Assembly (NCBI RefSeq): GCF_000189535.1
Contig: NC_015145.1
Coordinates: 2,666,001 to 2,730,000, forward strand
DNA: 64,000 nucleotides
Source: Pseudarthrobacter phenanthrenivorans Sphe3
Lineage (GTDB): Bacteria; Actinomycetota; Actinomycetes; Actinomycetales; Micrococcaceae
Direction: 5' to 3'
The position numbers were made by a program, and so were the translations under genes. Positions 9,009 to 17,077 of this stretch are shown here, in pieces (position 1 is the first letter of the stretch; the number at the start of each line of letters is the position of its first letter). Below the pieces are notes generated by a model that was given only the letters and a program-made list of their open reading frames with translations, did no database searches and was not told the origin of the DNA.

Positions 9009-9821
9009 ATGATCCAACCCGCTTCGAGCTATAACGATGACCTGCGCCTGGCCCATGTCCTGGCTGATTCCGTGGATGACCAGACCATGAGCCGCTTCAA
9101 GGCCCTGGACCTCCACGTTGAGACCAAGCCGGACCTGACGCCCGTCACCGACGCGGACAAGGCGGCCGAAGAAGCCATCCGCGGCCAGCTCTCCCGTTCC
9201 CGTCCGCGCGATGCCGTCCTCGGCGAGGAGTTCGGCAGCACCGGGCACGGATCACGGCGGTGGATCATTGATCCCATTGACGGGACCAAGAACTTCGTCC
9301 GGGGCGTTCCGGTCTGGGCCACCCTGATCGCACTGGTGGATGAGGGCGAACCGGTGGTGGGCGTGGTGAGCGCTCCCGCGCTGGGCAAGCGCTGGTGGGC
9401 GGCGAAAGGCATGGGCGCCTACATGGGGCGTTCCCTGGCCGCGGCCACCCGCCTCAGGGTCTCCAACGTCTCCAGCCTGTCCGATGCCTCGCTGTCCTAT
9501 TCGAGCCTGGGCGGCTGGAAGGAACGCGGCAACCTCAACGAGTTCCTGGGCCTCACCGAGGATGTGTGGCGGACCCGGGCCTTCGGCGACTTCTGGTCCT
9601 ACTGCATGGTTGCGGAAGGCTCGGTGGACATTGCCTGCGAGCCTGAACTGAACCTTTACGACATGGCTGCCCTGGTCCCCATTGTGGTGGAGGCGGGCGG
9701 CCGCTTCACGTCGCTGGAGGGCGAAGACGGACCGTTCGGCGGGAATGCCTTGGCCACCAACTCCATCCTGCACTCCGAGGTGCTGCGCAGGCTGAACCCG
9801 GACCTCGACGACCTCCTCTGA
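9009..9821 (+). CDS. hisN: Histidinol-phosphatase, inositol-monophosphatase type
   Basis: 270 residues. Metal-dependent phosphatase of the IMPase fold. Motifs: GEEFGSTG (Glu metal ligand), [17 protein letters not shown] (the DPxDGT metal/phosphate site), and [17 protein letters not shown] (second Asp). In Actinobacteria this protein performs the histidinol-phosphate dephosphorylation step of histidine biosynthesis; an inositol-1-phosphatase role cannot be excluded from sequence alone. Last gene of the aroA-rsgA-hisN run, with a hairpin after its stop. Confidence 0.88.
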   Translation: MIQPASSYNDDLRLAHVLADSVDDQTMSRFKALDLHVETKPDLTPVTDADKAAEEAIRGQLSRSRPRDAVLGEEFGSTGHGSRRWIIDPIDGTKNFVRGVPVWATLIALVDEGEPVVGVVSAPALGKRWWAAKGMGAYMGRSLAAATRLRVSNVSSLSDASLSYSSLGGWKERGNLNEFLGLTEDVWRTRAFGDFWSYCMVAEGSVDIACEPELNLYDMAALVPIVVEAGGRFTSLEGEDGPFGGNALATNSILHSEVLRRLNPDLDDLL

Positions 9822-9834
9822 TCCATCGAATTTC

Positions 9835-9872
9835 CGACGGCGGCTGACTCCCCACAGAGGCGGCCGCCGTCG
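9835..9872 (+). terminator. Hairpin after hisN
   Basis: CGACGGCGGC (9835-9844) pairs perfectly with GCCGCCGTCG (9863-9872) around an 18-base loop, 13 bases after the hisN stop. There is no U-tract, so it may be a weak terminator or an RNA-stabilising hairpin. Confidence 0.55.
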
Positions 9873-9970
9873 TAATGTTCGGTGAAGGGGCCCTTTTCCA
9901 AGCGGACGTAACAAAGCCCTTAACATTTCCGCCGGCTTTTAACCTTCCCTGCCCATGTCCTACGCTCTTA

Positions 9971-10090
9971 ACCAGGTCACGAGTGCCAGCGCAAAACCCC
10001 GGTTTGCTGGCCGGCAACCCTCCATTCGCGGTGGGGTGCCCCGGGTGACGACCAGGCCGGTCCGGAACGGATGCGGCAAGCGCGGATTCC
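9971..10090 (+). ncRNA. SAM-IV riboswitch
   Basis: The conserved actinobacterial SAM-IV core is recognisable: GGTCACGAGTGCCAGCG, the pseudoknot/P3 segment CCCCGGTTTGCTGGCCGGCA, ACCCTCC..CGCGGTGGGG, TGCCCCGGGTGACGACC closing the first stem against GGTCACGAG, and the distal GCGGCAAGCGCGG. It senses S-adenosylmethionine and lies 33 bases before the start of the class V aminotransferase gene. The boundaries are approximate. Confidence 0.9.
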
Positions 10091-10122
10091 GTCACGGAGT
10101 CCTGTTGTGAAGTGAGGTCTTT

Positions 10123-11547
10123 GTGACAACTGCCACCGTCTCCCCCAGCGCTGCCATCCAGCCTGCAACCACTGCCCTCTTTGACCAGTGGCAGGCCGCC
10201 GCCGGCCGCCCGCTTGCAGCAGTCACCGGCGCTGAAATCCAGGCCCCGCTGATCCATGGCGGGCACGTCCGCTACGCGAACCTCGACTATGGTGCGTCCG
10301 CCCCGGCTCTGACTGTGGTGTCCGCGTACCTCAACGAGATCCTGCCCTACTACGCCAGCGTCCACCGCGGCGCAGGCTACGCGTCCCAGATCAGCACCTC
10401 CGTGTACGAGAACGCCCGCGCCATTGTCCGCGGATTCGTGGGCGGCCGCCCGGATGACTCCGTCATCTTCACGCGCAACACCACTGACTCGCTCAACCTG
10501 CTGGCAGGCTGCCTGCCCGCAACCGGCGGGGTACCGGACGGCGACGTGCTTTACCTGGACATCGAGCACCACGCCAACCTCCTGCCATGGCAGGGCGTGC
10601 CGCACCGCAGCATCGTCGCGGAAGACACGATCGCAGGCACCATCGACGCGGTCAGGGCCGAACTGGAACAGGGCGGAGTGAGCCTGCTCGCCATCACCGG
10701 CGCCTCGAACGTCACCGGTGAGATCCTTCCCATCCGTGCCCTCGCCGCCCTGGCCCACGGGCACGGCGCACGGATCGTGGTGGACGCAGCCCAGCTGGCC
10801 CCCCACCGGCGCGTGGACATCACCCCCGACGACGTGGACTACATCGCTTTCTCCGGGCACAAGCTGTACGCGCCCTTCGGCGCGGGCGTGCTGGTTGGCA
10901 GGGCGGACTGGCTCGACGCCGGCACCCCCCACCTTGCCGGCGGTGGGGCCGTGAAGGAAGCAAGGCTCGACGGCGTCAGCTGGGCAACCGGCCCAGCCCG
11001 CCATGAGGGCGGATCACCGAACGTCCTTGGCGCCGCCACGCTGGCCCGCGCCACCCAGGTCATCGCCGAACTTGACCAGGACCGGTGGCACGCCCACGAA
11101 TCCGCCATCCGGTCGTTCCTCGTGGAGGGCCTGCAGGAGATCGACGGCGTTACGGTCCACCAGATTTTCAAGGACACCGACCCGGACACGGACACCATCG
11201 GCGTGGTCAACTTCTCCGTGGAGGGCTACGACGCCGGCCTGGTGGCCGCCTACCTGTCAGCGGAACATGGCGTGGGGCTGCGCGACGGCCGCTTCTGCGC
11301 ACACCCGCTCCTGAAGCGGCTGGGGCTTCCGTCCGGTTCCCTGCGGGCCAGCTTCGGTGTCGGCTCCAGGCTGGAGGACGCCGAGCGGCTCCTGGCCGGC
11401 ATCCGGGACCTGCGCAGCAAGGGCCTTGGCTGGGACTATGTGGTTGACGCCGGCCGCTGGGTTCCCGCCAACGACAACCGTACGTACCCGCACTGGGCAC
11501 CTAACACCCCCGGCACCGCCGGCGCGGCGCCCTGCATCGACGACTGA
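10123..11547 (+). CDS. Class V aminotransferase-fold PLP enzyme under SAM control
   Basis: 474 residues with AAGTGAGG upstream. Fold-type I PLP enzyme of the class V / cysteine-desulfurase-like group: the Asp that binds the PLP ring is in IVVDAAQLAPHRRVD, and the Schiff-base Lys in YIAFSGHKLYAPFGAGVLVG. N-terminal anchor YANLDYGASAPAL and TRNTTDSLNLLAG are typical. The SAM-IV leader implies a role in sulfur-amino-acid metabolism, such as a cysteine desulfurase/lyase-type reaction. The exact substrate cannot be read from the sequence. It lacks Suf/Isc neighbours, so a housekeeping SufS is unlikely. Confidence 0.85.
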   Translation: MTTATVSPSAAIQPATTALFDQWQAAAGRPLAAVTGAEIQAPLIHGGHVRYANLDYGASAPALTVVSAYLNEILPYYASVHRGAGYASQISTSVYENARAIVRGFVGGRPDDSVIFTRNTTDSLNLLAGCLPATGGVPDGDVLYLDIEHHANLLPWQGVPHRSIVAEDTIAGTIDAVRAELEQGGVSLLAITGASNVTGEILPIRALAALAHGHGARIVVDAAQLAPHRRVDITPDDVDYIAFSGHKLYAPFGAGVLVGRADWLDAGTPHLAGGGAVKEARLDGVSWATGPARHEGGSPNVLGAATLARATQVIAELDQDRWHAHESAIRSFLVEGLQEIDGVTVHQIFKDTDPDTDTIGVVNFSVEGYDAGLVAAYLSAEHGVGLRDGRFCAHPLLKRLGLPSGSLRASFGVGSRLEDAERLLAGIRDLRSKGLGWDYVVDAGRWVPANDNRTYPHWAPNTPGTAGAAPCIDD

Positions 11548-11636
11548 TCCCGCTTGGTCCCCCCTGGGACCTTGGCCGGGCACCAGATGCGGTAAATTCG
11601 GAAGACACCAAAGTACCCGGATGAAGGAGGCCGCTC

Positions 11637-12395
11637 GTGGCACGGGGTGGCCCCAGGCTGGATCACGGCCGCCGCCGGGAGCTCGGCCAAAGCTTCCAGG
11701 ACGGTGGCGAACACTACCAGCAGGTGCGGCCCGGCTACCCTGCGGAAACTGCCCGCTGGGTAGTACCTCCGGGCGCCCGTGACGCCCTCGATGTGGGCGC
11801 GGGGACCGGCAAGTTCACGGAACTGTTGCTCGACCTGGGACTCTCCGTCACAGCCGTGGATCCTTCGGCGGACATGCTCGCACAACTGGTGCAGCACTGC
11901 CCGGGCGCCACGGCTGCGCTGGGCACCGCTGAGGCTACCGGCCTGCCCGAGGCGGCGTTCGACGTCGTCACCGTTGCGCAGGCATGGCACTGGTGCGATG
12001 CGCTGCGGGCAAGTACGGAACTGGCGCGGGTACTGCGCCCGGGCGGAACCCTGGGGCTTGTCTGGAACCAGCTGGACACTTCCGTCCCCTGGGTGCACCG
12101 GCTCTCCCGGATCATGCATGCCGGGGACGTCTACAAGCCTGGTTTCCGGCCGCTGGTGGGGCCGGAGTTTGAGCGGCTGGAAAGCCATCTGACCCACTGG
12201 CAGGACGCCGTTACCACCCATGGCCTGATGGAGCTGACGAAGTCGCGGAGCTACTACCTGCGTGCGGGCGAGGCCACCCGGGCCAAGGTGCTGGCGAACC
12301 TCGACTGGTACCTCCACGAGCATCTGGGGCATGGTCCGGACGAAGAACTGGAACTGCCTTACCTCGCTTTGGCGTGGCGGGCGGTAAGGGCATGA
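11637..12395 (+). CDS. Class I SAM-dependent methyltransferase
   Basis: 252 residues from a GTG start with AAGGAGG 7 bases upstream. Rossmann methyltransferase: motif I ALDVGAGTGKFTELLLDLG (SAM binding), motif II VTAVDPSADML, then LGTAEATGLPEAAFDVVTVAQAWHW and the post-motif VLRPGGTLGLVWN. It resembles small-molecule methyltransferases of the UbiE/YcgJ type. The substrate is unknown. It stands between the aminotransferase and the DtxR-family regulator. Confidence 0.85.
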   Translation: MARGGPRLDHGRRRELGQSFQDGGEHYQQVRPGYPAETARWVVPPGARDALDVGAGTGKFTELLLDLGLSVTAVDPSADMLAQLVQHCPGATAALGTAEATGLPEAAFDVVTVAQAWHWCDALRASTELARVLRPGGTLGLVWNQLDTSVPWVHRLSRIMHAGDVYKPGFRPLVGPEFERLESHLTHWQDAVTTHGLMELTKSRSYYLRAGEATRAKVLANLDWYLHEHLGHGPDEELELPYLALAWRAVRA

Positions 12396-12438
12396 GCGGC
12401 AGCCGCCCGGCGTCGGGCGAGCCGGTAGGCTTGAATCC

Positions 12439-13167
12439 GTGAAGACCAGTGCGCCCTCCTCCTCCATTGAGGACTACGTCAAGGTCATCTACTCATTCAC
12501 CGAATGGCAGGACAAGCCCATCACGTCCTCGCAACTGGCGCAGCGGCTGGGAGTGGCCAATTCATCTGTCTCGGAGATGGTCCGCAAGCTGAAGGACCAG
12601 GGCCTGGTTGACCACAAGCCGTACAGTGCCATCAGGCTGACGGACACGGGCCTGCGGCTGGCGCTTTCCATGGTGCGGCGCCACCGCCTGATCGAAACGT
12701 ACCTCGTCCAGCAGCTGGGATACAGCTGGGACGAGGTGCATGATGAGGCCGAACTGCTGGAGCACGCCGTCTCGGACACGTTCGTTGAACGGGTGGCAGC
12801 CAAGCTCGGGAACCCGCAGCGCGATCCGCACGGGGATCCCATCCCCACGGCGGACGGCCAGGTGCTCATGCCCCGCGCCCACCTCATGGGTGAACTCGAT
12901 GAAGGCCACACAGGCCGGATCACCCGGATCAGTGACGACAACCCCGACCTGCTTCGCTACCTTGCAGCCGAGGAGATCGACCTCGACGCAGAGGTCGAAG
13001 TGGTGGGGCGCAGGCCCTTTGGCGGGGCCCTGGTGGTCCGGATCAGGAACTCGGGCCGGACCCGGGACTACGACCTCGCGGACGAGGTCACCTCGGCGCT
13101 GTGGGTGCACAGCGACCACCCGCACCCCGGCTGCCTCCTCGGGGATGCCGGCACGTCCAGGGTATGA
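12439..13167 (+). CDS. DtxR/MntR-family metal-dependent transcriptional regulator
   Basis: 242 residues from a GTG. N-terminal winged helix (SIEDYVKVIYSFTEWQDKPI, LAQRLGVANSSVSEMVRKLKDQGLV), then the metal-binding dimerisation domain with HRLIETYLVQQLGYSWDEVH-DEAELLEHAVSD. This contains the H/E/H ligand set of the DtxR family. The C-terminal ~80 residues form the SH3-like/FeoA domain. Whether it senses iron or manganese cannot be decided here. Overlaps crcB1 by 4 bases, an unusual operon partner. Confidence 0.85.
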   Translation: MKTSAPSSSIEDYVKVIYSFTEWQDKPITSSQLAQRLGVANSSVSEMVRKLKDQGLVDHKPYSAIRLTDTGLRLALSMVRRHRLIETYLVQQLGYSWDEVHDEAELLEHAVSDTFVERVAAKLGNPQRDPHGDPIPTADGQVLMPRAHLMGELDEGHTGRITRISDDNPDLLRYLAAEEIDLDAEVEVVGRRPFGGALVVRIRNSGRTRDYDLADEVTSALWVHSDHPHPGCLLGDAGTSRV

Positions 13168-13592
13168 GCAGGCGGGAATCAGCAGCGTCGCCCGGGCTAC
13201 CCGTCTGGCTGGCCGTTGCGGCCGGGGGGTTGGTGGGCACCGAACTGCGGTACGGCCTGGGCCTGGCTTTCCCCGAGGTGCCGGGTGCGTTCCCGTGGGC
13301 AACACTTTGCATCAACGTGGCGGGCAGCTTTGTGCTGGCTGCCCTGACCACTGCATGGCTCGCCCGCCCCGGAACGGCTTTCTGGCTGCGGGCCGGGTTG
13401 GGCCCCGGCCTCCTGGGGTCCTTCACCACGTTCTCTGCCGTAGTTTTCTCCGTGGACCAGCTGGCGCGGGCCGGAGAGCACGGCGTGTGGATTGCCTACC
13501 TTGGGTTGTCGCTGGTGCTGGGGCTTGGTGCCGCCGGCCTCGGGTGGCGGTTTGGGAAGCAGATCGGCCGGCCGGTCCGGAGCGGGCCATGA
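13164..13592 (+). CDS. crcB: Fluoride ion channel CrcB/FluC, subunit 1
   Basis: 142 residues from the ATG at 13164, which overlaps the regulator's stop (ATGA). Four hydrophobic segments with the Fluc signatures GTELRYGLGLAFPE, PWATLCINVAGSFVLAAL and GLLGSFTTFSAVVFSVDQL. Forms a dimeric fluoride channel in the inner membrane. Tandem pairs usually form heterodimers. No fluoride riboswitch is visible because the gene is embedded in the upstream coding sequence. Confidence 0.9.
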   Translation: MSRRESAASPGLPVWLAVAAGGLVGTELRYGLGLAFPEVPGAFPWATLCINVAGSFVLAALTTAWLARPGTAFWLRAGLGPGLLGSFTTFSAVVFSVDQLARAGEHGVWIAYLGLSLVLGLGAAGLGWRFGKQIGRPVRSGP

Positions 13593-13999
13593 TCGCGGCC
13601 GTGCTGGTGGGCGTTTTCGGTGTGGGCGGGGCGCTGCTCCGTTTCGGCGTCGACAGCTGGTTTGCGCACCATAGCTCACGCCGTATCCGGGCTGCCGGTG
13701 CTGGTGCTCGTATTCCCGTAAGGCTGCACTGGCCGTGGGCCACGCTGGTGGTCAACGTTGCCGGCTGCTTCATCATCGGGGCGGCTCACGCCCTTATCGC
13801 CCGGCAGGGCTTGGGCCCGGAGTGGCAGGGCGCCCTGGCCACGGGCCTGGCTGGCGGACTCACCACGTTCAGTTCATGGACCACGGCAACCGTGCGGCTG
13901 CTGGGCGAAGCGCGGTTCCTGTCAGCGGCTATGAATGTTGCGGCCAACCTGGTTCTGGGGTTTGCTGCGGCCGTGGCTGGCATGGCCCTGCTGTCCTAA
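13589..13999 (+). CDS. crcB: Fluoride ion channel CrcB/FluC, subunit 2
   Basis: 136 residues, ATG overlapping the crcB1 stop by 4 bases. Signatures: GGALLRFGVDSWF, PWATLVVNVAGCFIIGAAHA and GLAGGLTTFSSWTTATVRLL (the TTFSS pore-lining segment). Together with subunit 1 it is expected to make an antiparallel heterodimeric fluoride channel. Confidence 0.9.
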   Translation: MIAAVLVGVFGVGGALLRFGVDSWFAHHSSRRIRAAGAGARIPVRLHWPWATLVVNVAGCFIIGAAHALIARQGLGPEWQGALATGLAGGLTTFSSWTTATVRLLGEARFLSAAMNVAANLVLGFAAAVAGMALLS

Positions 14000-14086
14000 G
14001 CTTGCTGGGTTTGTTGGAGGCGTGGGCGGGCCTGCTGTTGTGGCGGATCCCTGCAGGTCCGGATTTGGCGGGCTCCCGTATCGTGG

Positions 14087-14461
14087 ATGGTGATGATTAG
14101 CAGACGCGACGCGGCCATTGCCCTTGACGTACCCCTGGAGATGGCGCAACGCCATGGCCTGCCAAAGTGGATGAGCGAAGCCGAGCTCGGCGAAATCCTG
14201 GACAACCCGCCGGCCTGGCTGGTCCAGTCGCGGGCCAACCGTACCGGCAAGCGCCCGGTGTGGGTCCACCTTGAGTGCGCCGTCTGCGGTTACGAGGAAG
14301 CCGCCCGCCCCAAGAAGTGGTGGCCGGAATTCACCTATGTGGTGTGCGGGCACCATCCGCCGGCAGATATTCCCCGCGTGCGTGCGGGATACGTCCGCAG
14401 TGAGTTCGACGGCGTTGGGACGCGTTTCGTAGGCATCGCAGACGTCCCGGGCCAAGCCTGA
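14087..14461 (+). CDS. Hypothetical protein with possible zinc-ribbon cysteines
   Basis: 124 residues. Not recognised. The N-terminal half reads like a small helix-turn-helix (RRDAAIALDVPLEMAQRHGL, MSEAELGEILDNPPAWL). The second half has LECAVCGYEE and, 20 residues later, VVCGHH, a spaced Cys/His set that could bind zinc. No secretion signal. The alternative start at 14093 (MISRRD) is equally plausible. Convergent with the S1C protease gene. Confidence 0.6.
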   Translation: MVMISRRDAAIALDVPLEMAQRHGLPKWMSEAELGEILDNPPAWLVQSRANRTGKRPVWVHLECAVCGYEEAARPKKWWPEFTYVVCGHHPPADIPRVRAGYVRSEFDGVGTRFVGIADVPGQA

Positions 14462-14519
14462 TCTCTTCCTGCTGTTGCCGGCTGGCTTCACTTTGATTTG
14501 TGGGACCGGCGCGTCCAGC

Positions 14520-15506
14520 CTACTTTCCGTTGCCGGACATCTCCTCGGGCACCGCGATGAGGTGGACTTCGCGCCCGTCCCGGAGCACGACGACGTCCAG
14601 CGGCTGTCCGATGGCGTCGGCGAACAGCAGCCGCTGCAGGCTTTCGGCAGTGCTGACCTGGCGGCCGCCGGCAGTGAGCAGGATGTCTCCGGCGGCTATC
14701 CCGGCTTTAGCTGCCGGGGATCCTGCCAGCACTTCCACCACCTGAAGGCCTTCCCGCTGTCCGGTCCGGATGACAGCACTGGGACTGAGCCGGGCCGGGG
14801 TACTGACCAGGCCCAGGTAGGCGCGTTTAACGCGGCCGTCGGCGAGCAGGGCGGCAATGATCCTCCGGGTGGTGGCATTGATGGGGATGGCCAGGCCCAG
14901 CCCTGCCCCGGCCACTGCCGTGTTGATGCCCACGATCCGGCTGTGGGTGTCAGCCAGCGCTCCCCCGGAGTTGCCCGGGTTCAGTGCAGCGTCGGTCTGG
15001 ATGACATCCTCGATGACCCTGCGGTTTCCACCGGCCCACACGGGGATGGCGCGGCCCAGGCCGCTGACCACCCCCGCCGTGACCGAGCCGGCCAGGCCTA
15101 GCGGATTTCCGACAGCAACAACGAGTTGTCCCACCCGCAGTGACTCTGCCTCGCCGAATTCGGCCGGGGCAATCCTGGGCCTCCTGCCGTGGACCACGGC
15201 AAGGTCGGACAAGGGGTCCGCGCCGACCAGTTCCAGTTCCATCCGGCTGCCGTCCGCGAAGACGGCGTGGCCCCGCTGGGTGCCGGCCACCACGTGCGAG
15301 TTGGTCAGGAGGTAGCCGTCCTCGGTAAACAGCACGGCTGAACCGGCGCCCACCCGCATGCGGCCGTTGCGTCCCCGTCCAGCGGACATTTCAATGGCGG
15401 CCACGTGCGGCGTCACGGCAGCGGCCACGCGCATGACTGTCCGTGAATACGAGTCCAGCGCGTCGCCGTCGTCATCATCTGGTGCAGGCTCCAGCGCCTG
15501 GCCCAT
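14520..15506 (-). CDS. S1C-type (HtrA/DegP-like) serine protease with PDZ domain
   Basis: 328 residues from the ATG at 15506, chosen because GGGAGGTG lies just upstream. Catalytic triad segments: LLTNSHVVAG (His), LSDLAVVHG (Asp) and LNPGNSGGALAD (Ser). A C-terminal PDZ domain covers about residues 235-325 (AGSPAAKAGIAAGDILLTAG). Unlike most actinobacterial HtrA proteins, it has no signal peptide or membrane anchor: the N-terminus is acidic (PAPDDDDGDALDS). It therefore appears cytosolic, or a longer form was lost. Convergent with the tmRNA terminator region. Confidence 0.88.
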   Translation of the reverse strand: MGQALEPAPDDDDGDALDSYSRTVMRVAAAVTPHVAAIEMSAGRGRNGRMRVGAGSAVLFTEDGYLLTNSHVVAGTQRGHAVFADGSRMELELVGADPLSDLAVVHGRRPRIAPAEFGEAESLRVGQLVVAVGNPLGLAGSVTAGVVSGLGRAIPVWAGGNRRVIEDVIQTDAALNPGNSGGALADTHSRIVGINTAVAGAGLGLAIPINATTRRIIAALLADGRVKRAYLGLVSTPARLSPSAVIRTGQREGLQVVEVLAGSPAAKAGIAAGDILLTAGGRQVSTAESLQRLLFADAIGQPLDVVVLRDGREVHLIAVPEEMSGNGK

Positions 15507-15673
15507 GGCGCACCTCCCGGTTGTACCGCTCCCGGCGCGGCCTGGCACCGCCTCCGGGTCCTAAAAGGCACAACCTTTCAGGTCCGGCTGCTAGTCCCGC
15601 CGCCGCTACGCCTTGGGTGAACGGGTACTCCTTCGGTGAACTGACCGGGCTTGCCCTGGTCTATGGCGGGAGC

Positions 15674-15705
15674 AAAAAACACCCCGGTCCGAAGACCGGG
15701 GTGTT
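15674..15705 (-). terminator. Probable original ssrA terminator, now 1.3 kb away
   Basis: Hairpin AACACCCCGGTC-CGAA-GACCGGGGTGTT (15678-15705) followed on the minus strand by six T. Its orientation fits the tmRNA gene, but the IS481 element now separates them. A second hairpin (GGCCGGCACAGCC / GGCTGTGCCGGCC, 15713-15742) lies just upstream. Confidence 0.7.
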
Positions 15706-15745
15706 GAGGGTGGGCCGGCACAGCCTAACGGCTGTGCCGGCCACA

Positions 15746-15762
15746 AAATGTGGAGATGGGGG
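15746..15762. repeat. Duplicated 3' end of ssrA flanking IS481 (left copy)
   Basis: AAATGTGGAGATGGGGG here is identical to 17073-17089, where it overlaps the 3' end (acceptor stem) of the tmRNA gene. Both copies are preceded by CCACA. The IS481 element lies between them. Confidence 0.8.
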
Positions 15763-15834
15763 TGTCTAGTTTCACGACATAGTTCTCACATGAGTCGGGA
15801 CATCGTTCATACCGGCAGGGATCCAGCATGATGC

Positions 15835-17052
15835 ATGTCGAAGCAGAAAGTGATCGTCCTCGCCGTCCGTGACCAGGGCCTGACAGTTACGGAAGCTGCC
15901 CGCCGGTATGGAGTCAGCCGCCGCTGGGTCCACGAGCTCCTCCGACGCGAGTCCGCCGGAGGTATCGCCGCCGTCGAACCCCGATCCAAACGCCCCCTCA
16001 GCAACCCGCGCCGCACCACCGAAACGGTAGCCGCCCGGATCCTTGCCCTGCGGCAGGAACTGCAAACCGCCGGCCTGGACGCCGGGCCCGTGACGATCGC
16101 CTGGCACCTCGGACAAGAAGGAGTACCCGCGCCGTCAACGTCCGCGATCCGCCGGCTCCTGCACACCAAAGGAATGATCACTCCGGATCCGAAGAAACGG
16201 CCCAAAGCCTCACTGCACCGCTTCGAAGCACACCAGCCCAACGAAACCTGGCAATCCGACTTCACCCACTGGGCCCTGGCCGACGGAACCGACATCGAGA
16301 TCCTGAACTTCCTCGATGACCATTCCCGCTACCTGCTCGCCTGCACCGGATTCAAACCCGTCACCGTCACCGCCGTGGTCACCACGTTCCTGGCCTGCGC
16401 TGCTGAACACGGGCTACCGGCCTCGACACTGACCGACAACGGCATGGTCTACACCACCCGCCTCGCGGGCGGGAAAGGCGGCAGGAACGCCTTCGAACAC
16501 CATCTCCACGCCCTGGGCATCACCCAAAAGAACGGCGCCCCGAACCACCCGCAGACCCAAGGCAAAATCGAACGTTTCCACCAGACCCTCAAACGCTGGC
16601 TCACCGGCCAACCCCGGGCCCACACCCTTCAAGACCTGAACGAACAGCTGGAAAAGTTCCGGCACATCTACAACCACGAACGCCCCCACCGGGCCCTGGA
16701 CCGCCGCACCCCGGCCGCGGCCTACACCGCGATACCCAAAGCATCACCGACCGGATCCAAACAAGGAGATCACTGGCGTCGGCGCATCGACCGCGTCGAC
16801 CAGTTCGGGAAACTCACCCTCCGCCACGCAGGCCAACTCCGCCACATCGGCATCGGCCGCGCCTACGCCCGCAAACACGTCCTGATGCTCATCCACGACA
16901 ACGACGTCACCATCAGCGACGCAACCACCGGCGAGATCATCCGCGAACTCACCATCGACCCCACCCGGAACTACCAACCCAGAAAAACAGGGCAAAGAAA
17001 AACACCCCGGTCCGAAGACCGGGGTGTTACCGATGACTCGACTCATCCGTGA
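15835..17052 (+). CDS. IS481-family transposase
   Basis: 405 residues. N-terminal helix-turn-helix (LTVTEAARRYGVSRRWVHEL), then an rve-type DDE core: ETWQSDFTHW (first Asp), STLTDNGMVYT (second Asp), and QGKIERFHQTLKRWL (Glu). C-terminal strand-rich segment LRHAGQLRHIGIGRAYARKH as in other IS481 enzymes. The last ~20 residues (KTPRSEDRGVTDD...) are translated from the terminator hairpin at 17001-17028, which suggests the natural stop was lost or shifted. Full length, so probably active. Confidence 0.92.
   Translation: MSKQKVIVLAVRDQGLTVTEAARRYGVSRRWVHELLRRESAGGIAAVEPRSKRPLSNPRRTTETVAARILALRQELQTAGLDAGPVTIAWHLGQEGVPAPSTSAIRRLLHTKGMITPDPKKRPKASLHRFEAHQPNETWQSDFTHWALADGTDIEILNFLDDHSRYLLACTGFKPVTVTAVVTTFLACAAEHGLPASTLTDNGMVYTTRLAGGKGGRNAFEHHLHALGITQKNGAPNHPQTQGKIERFHQTLKRWLTGQPRAHTLQDLNEQLEKFRHIYNHERPHRALDRRTPAAAYTAIPKASPTGSKQGDHWRRRIDRVDQFGKLTLRHAGQLRHIGIGRAYARKHVLMLIHDNDVTISDATTGEIIRELTIDPTRNYQPRKTGQRKTPRSEDRGVTDDSTHP
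17001..17028 (-). terminator. Second copy of the ssrA-type terminator, inside the IS
   Basis: 28 bases identical to 15678-15705, also followed by a T-run on the minus strand (TTTTTCTTT). It lies 50 bases beyond the tmRNA 3' end and can serve as its present terminator. It is also read as the C-terminal codons of the transposase. Confidence 0.7.
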
Positions 17053-17077
17053 AGGATGTCTCGACTCACCACAAATG

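Larger units (their letters stand above)
15763..17070 (+). mobile_element. IS481-family insertion sequence
   Basis: About 1.3 kb carrying one transposase gene. Left end TGTCTAGTTTCACGACATAG; the motif GAGTCGRGACATC occurs once near the left end (about 15790-15803) and twice inverted near the right end (17031-17068), as subterminal repeats. The ends are placed by the flanking 17-bp repeats, so they are approximate by a few bases. It separates ssrA from the hairpin at 15674-15705. Confidence 0.8.

Noticed and set aside
13100..13170. Fluoride riboswitch for crcB
   Set aside because: The upstream sequence is coding for the DtxR-family protein and has no recognisable crcB motif.
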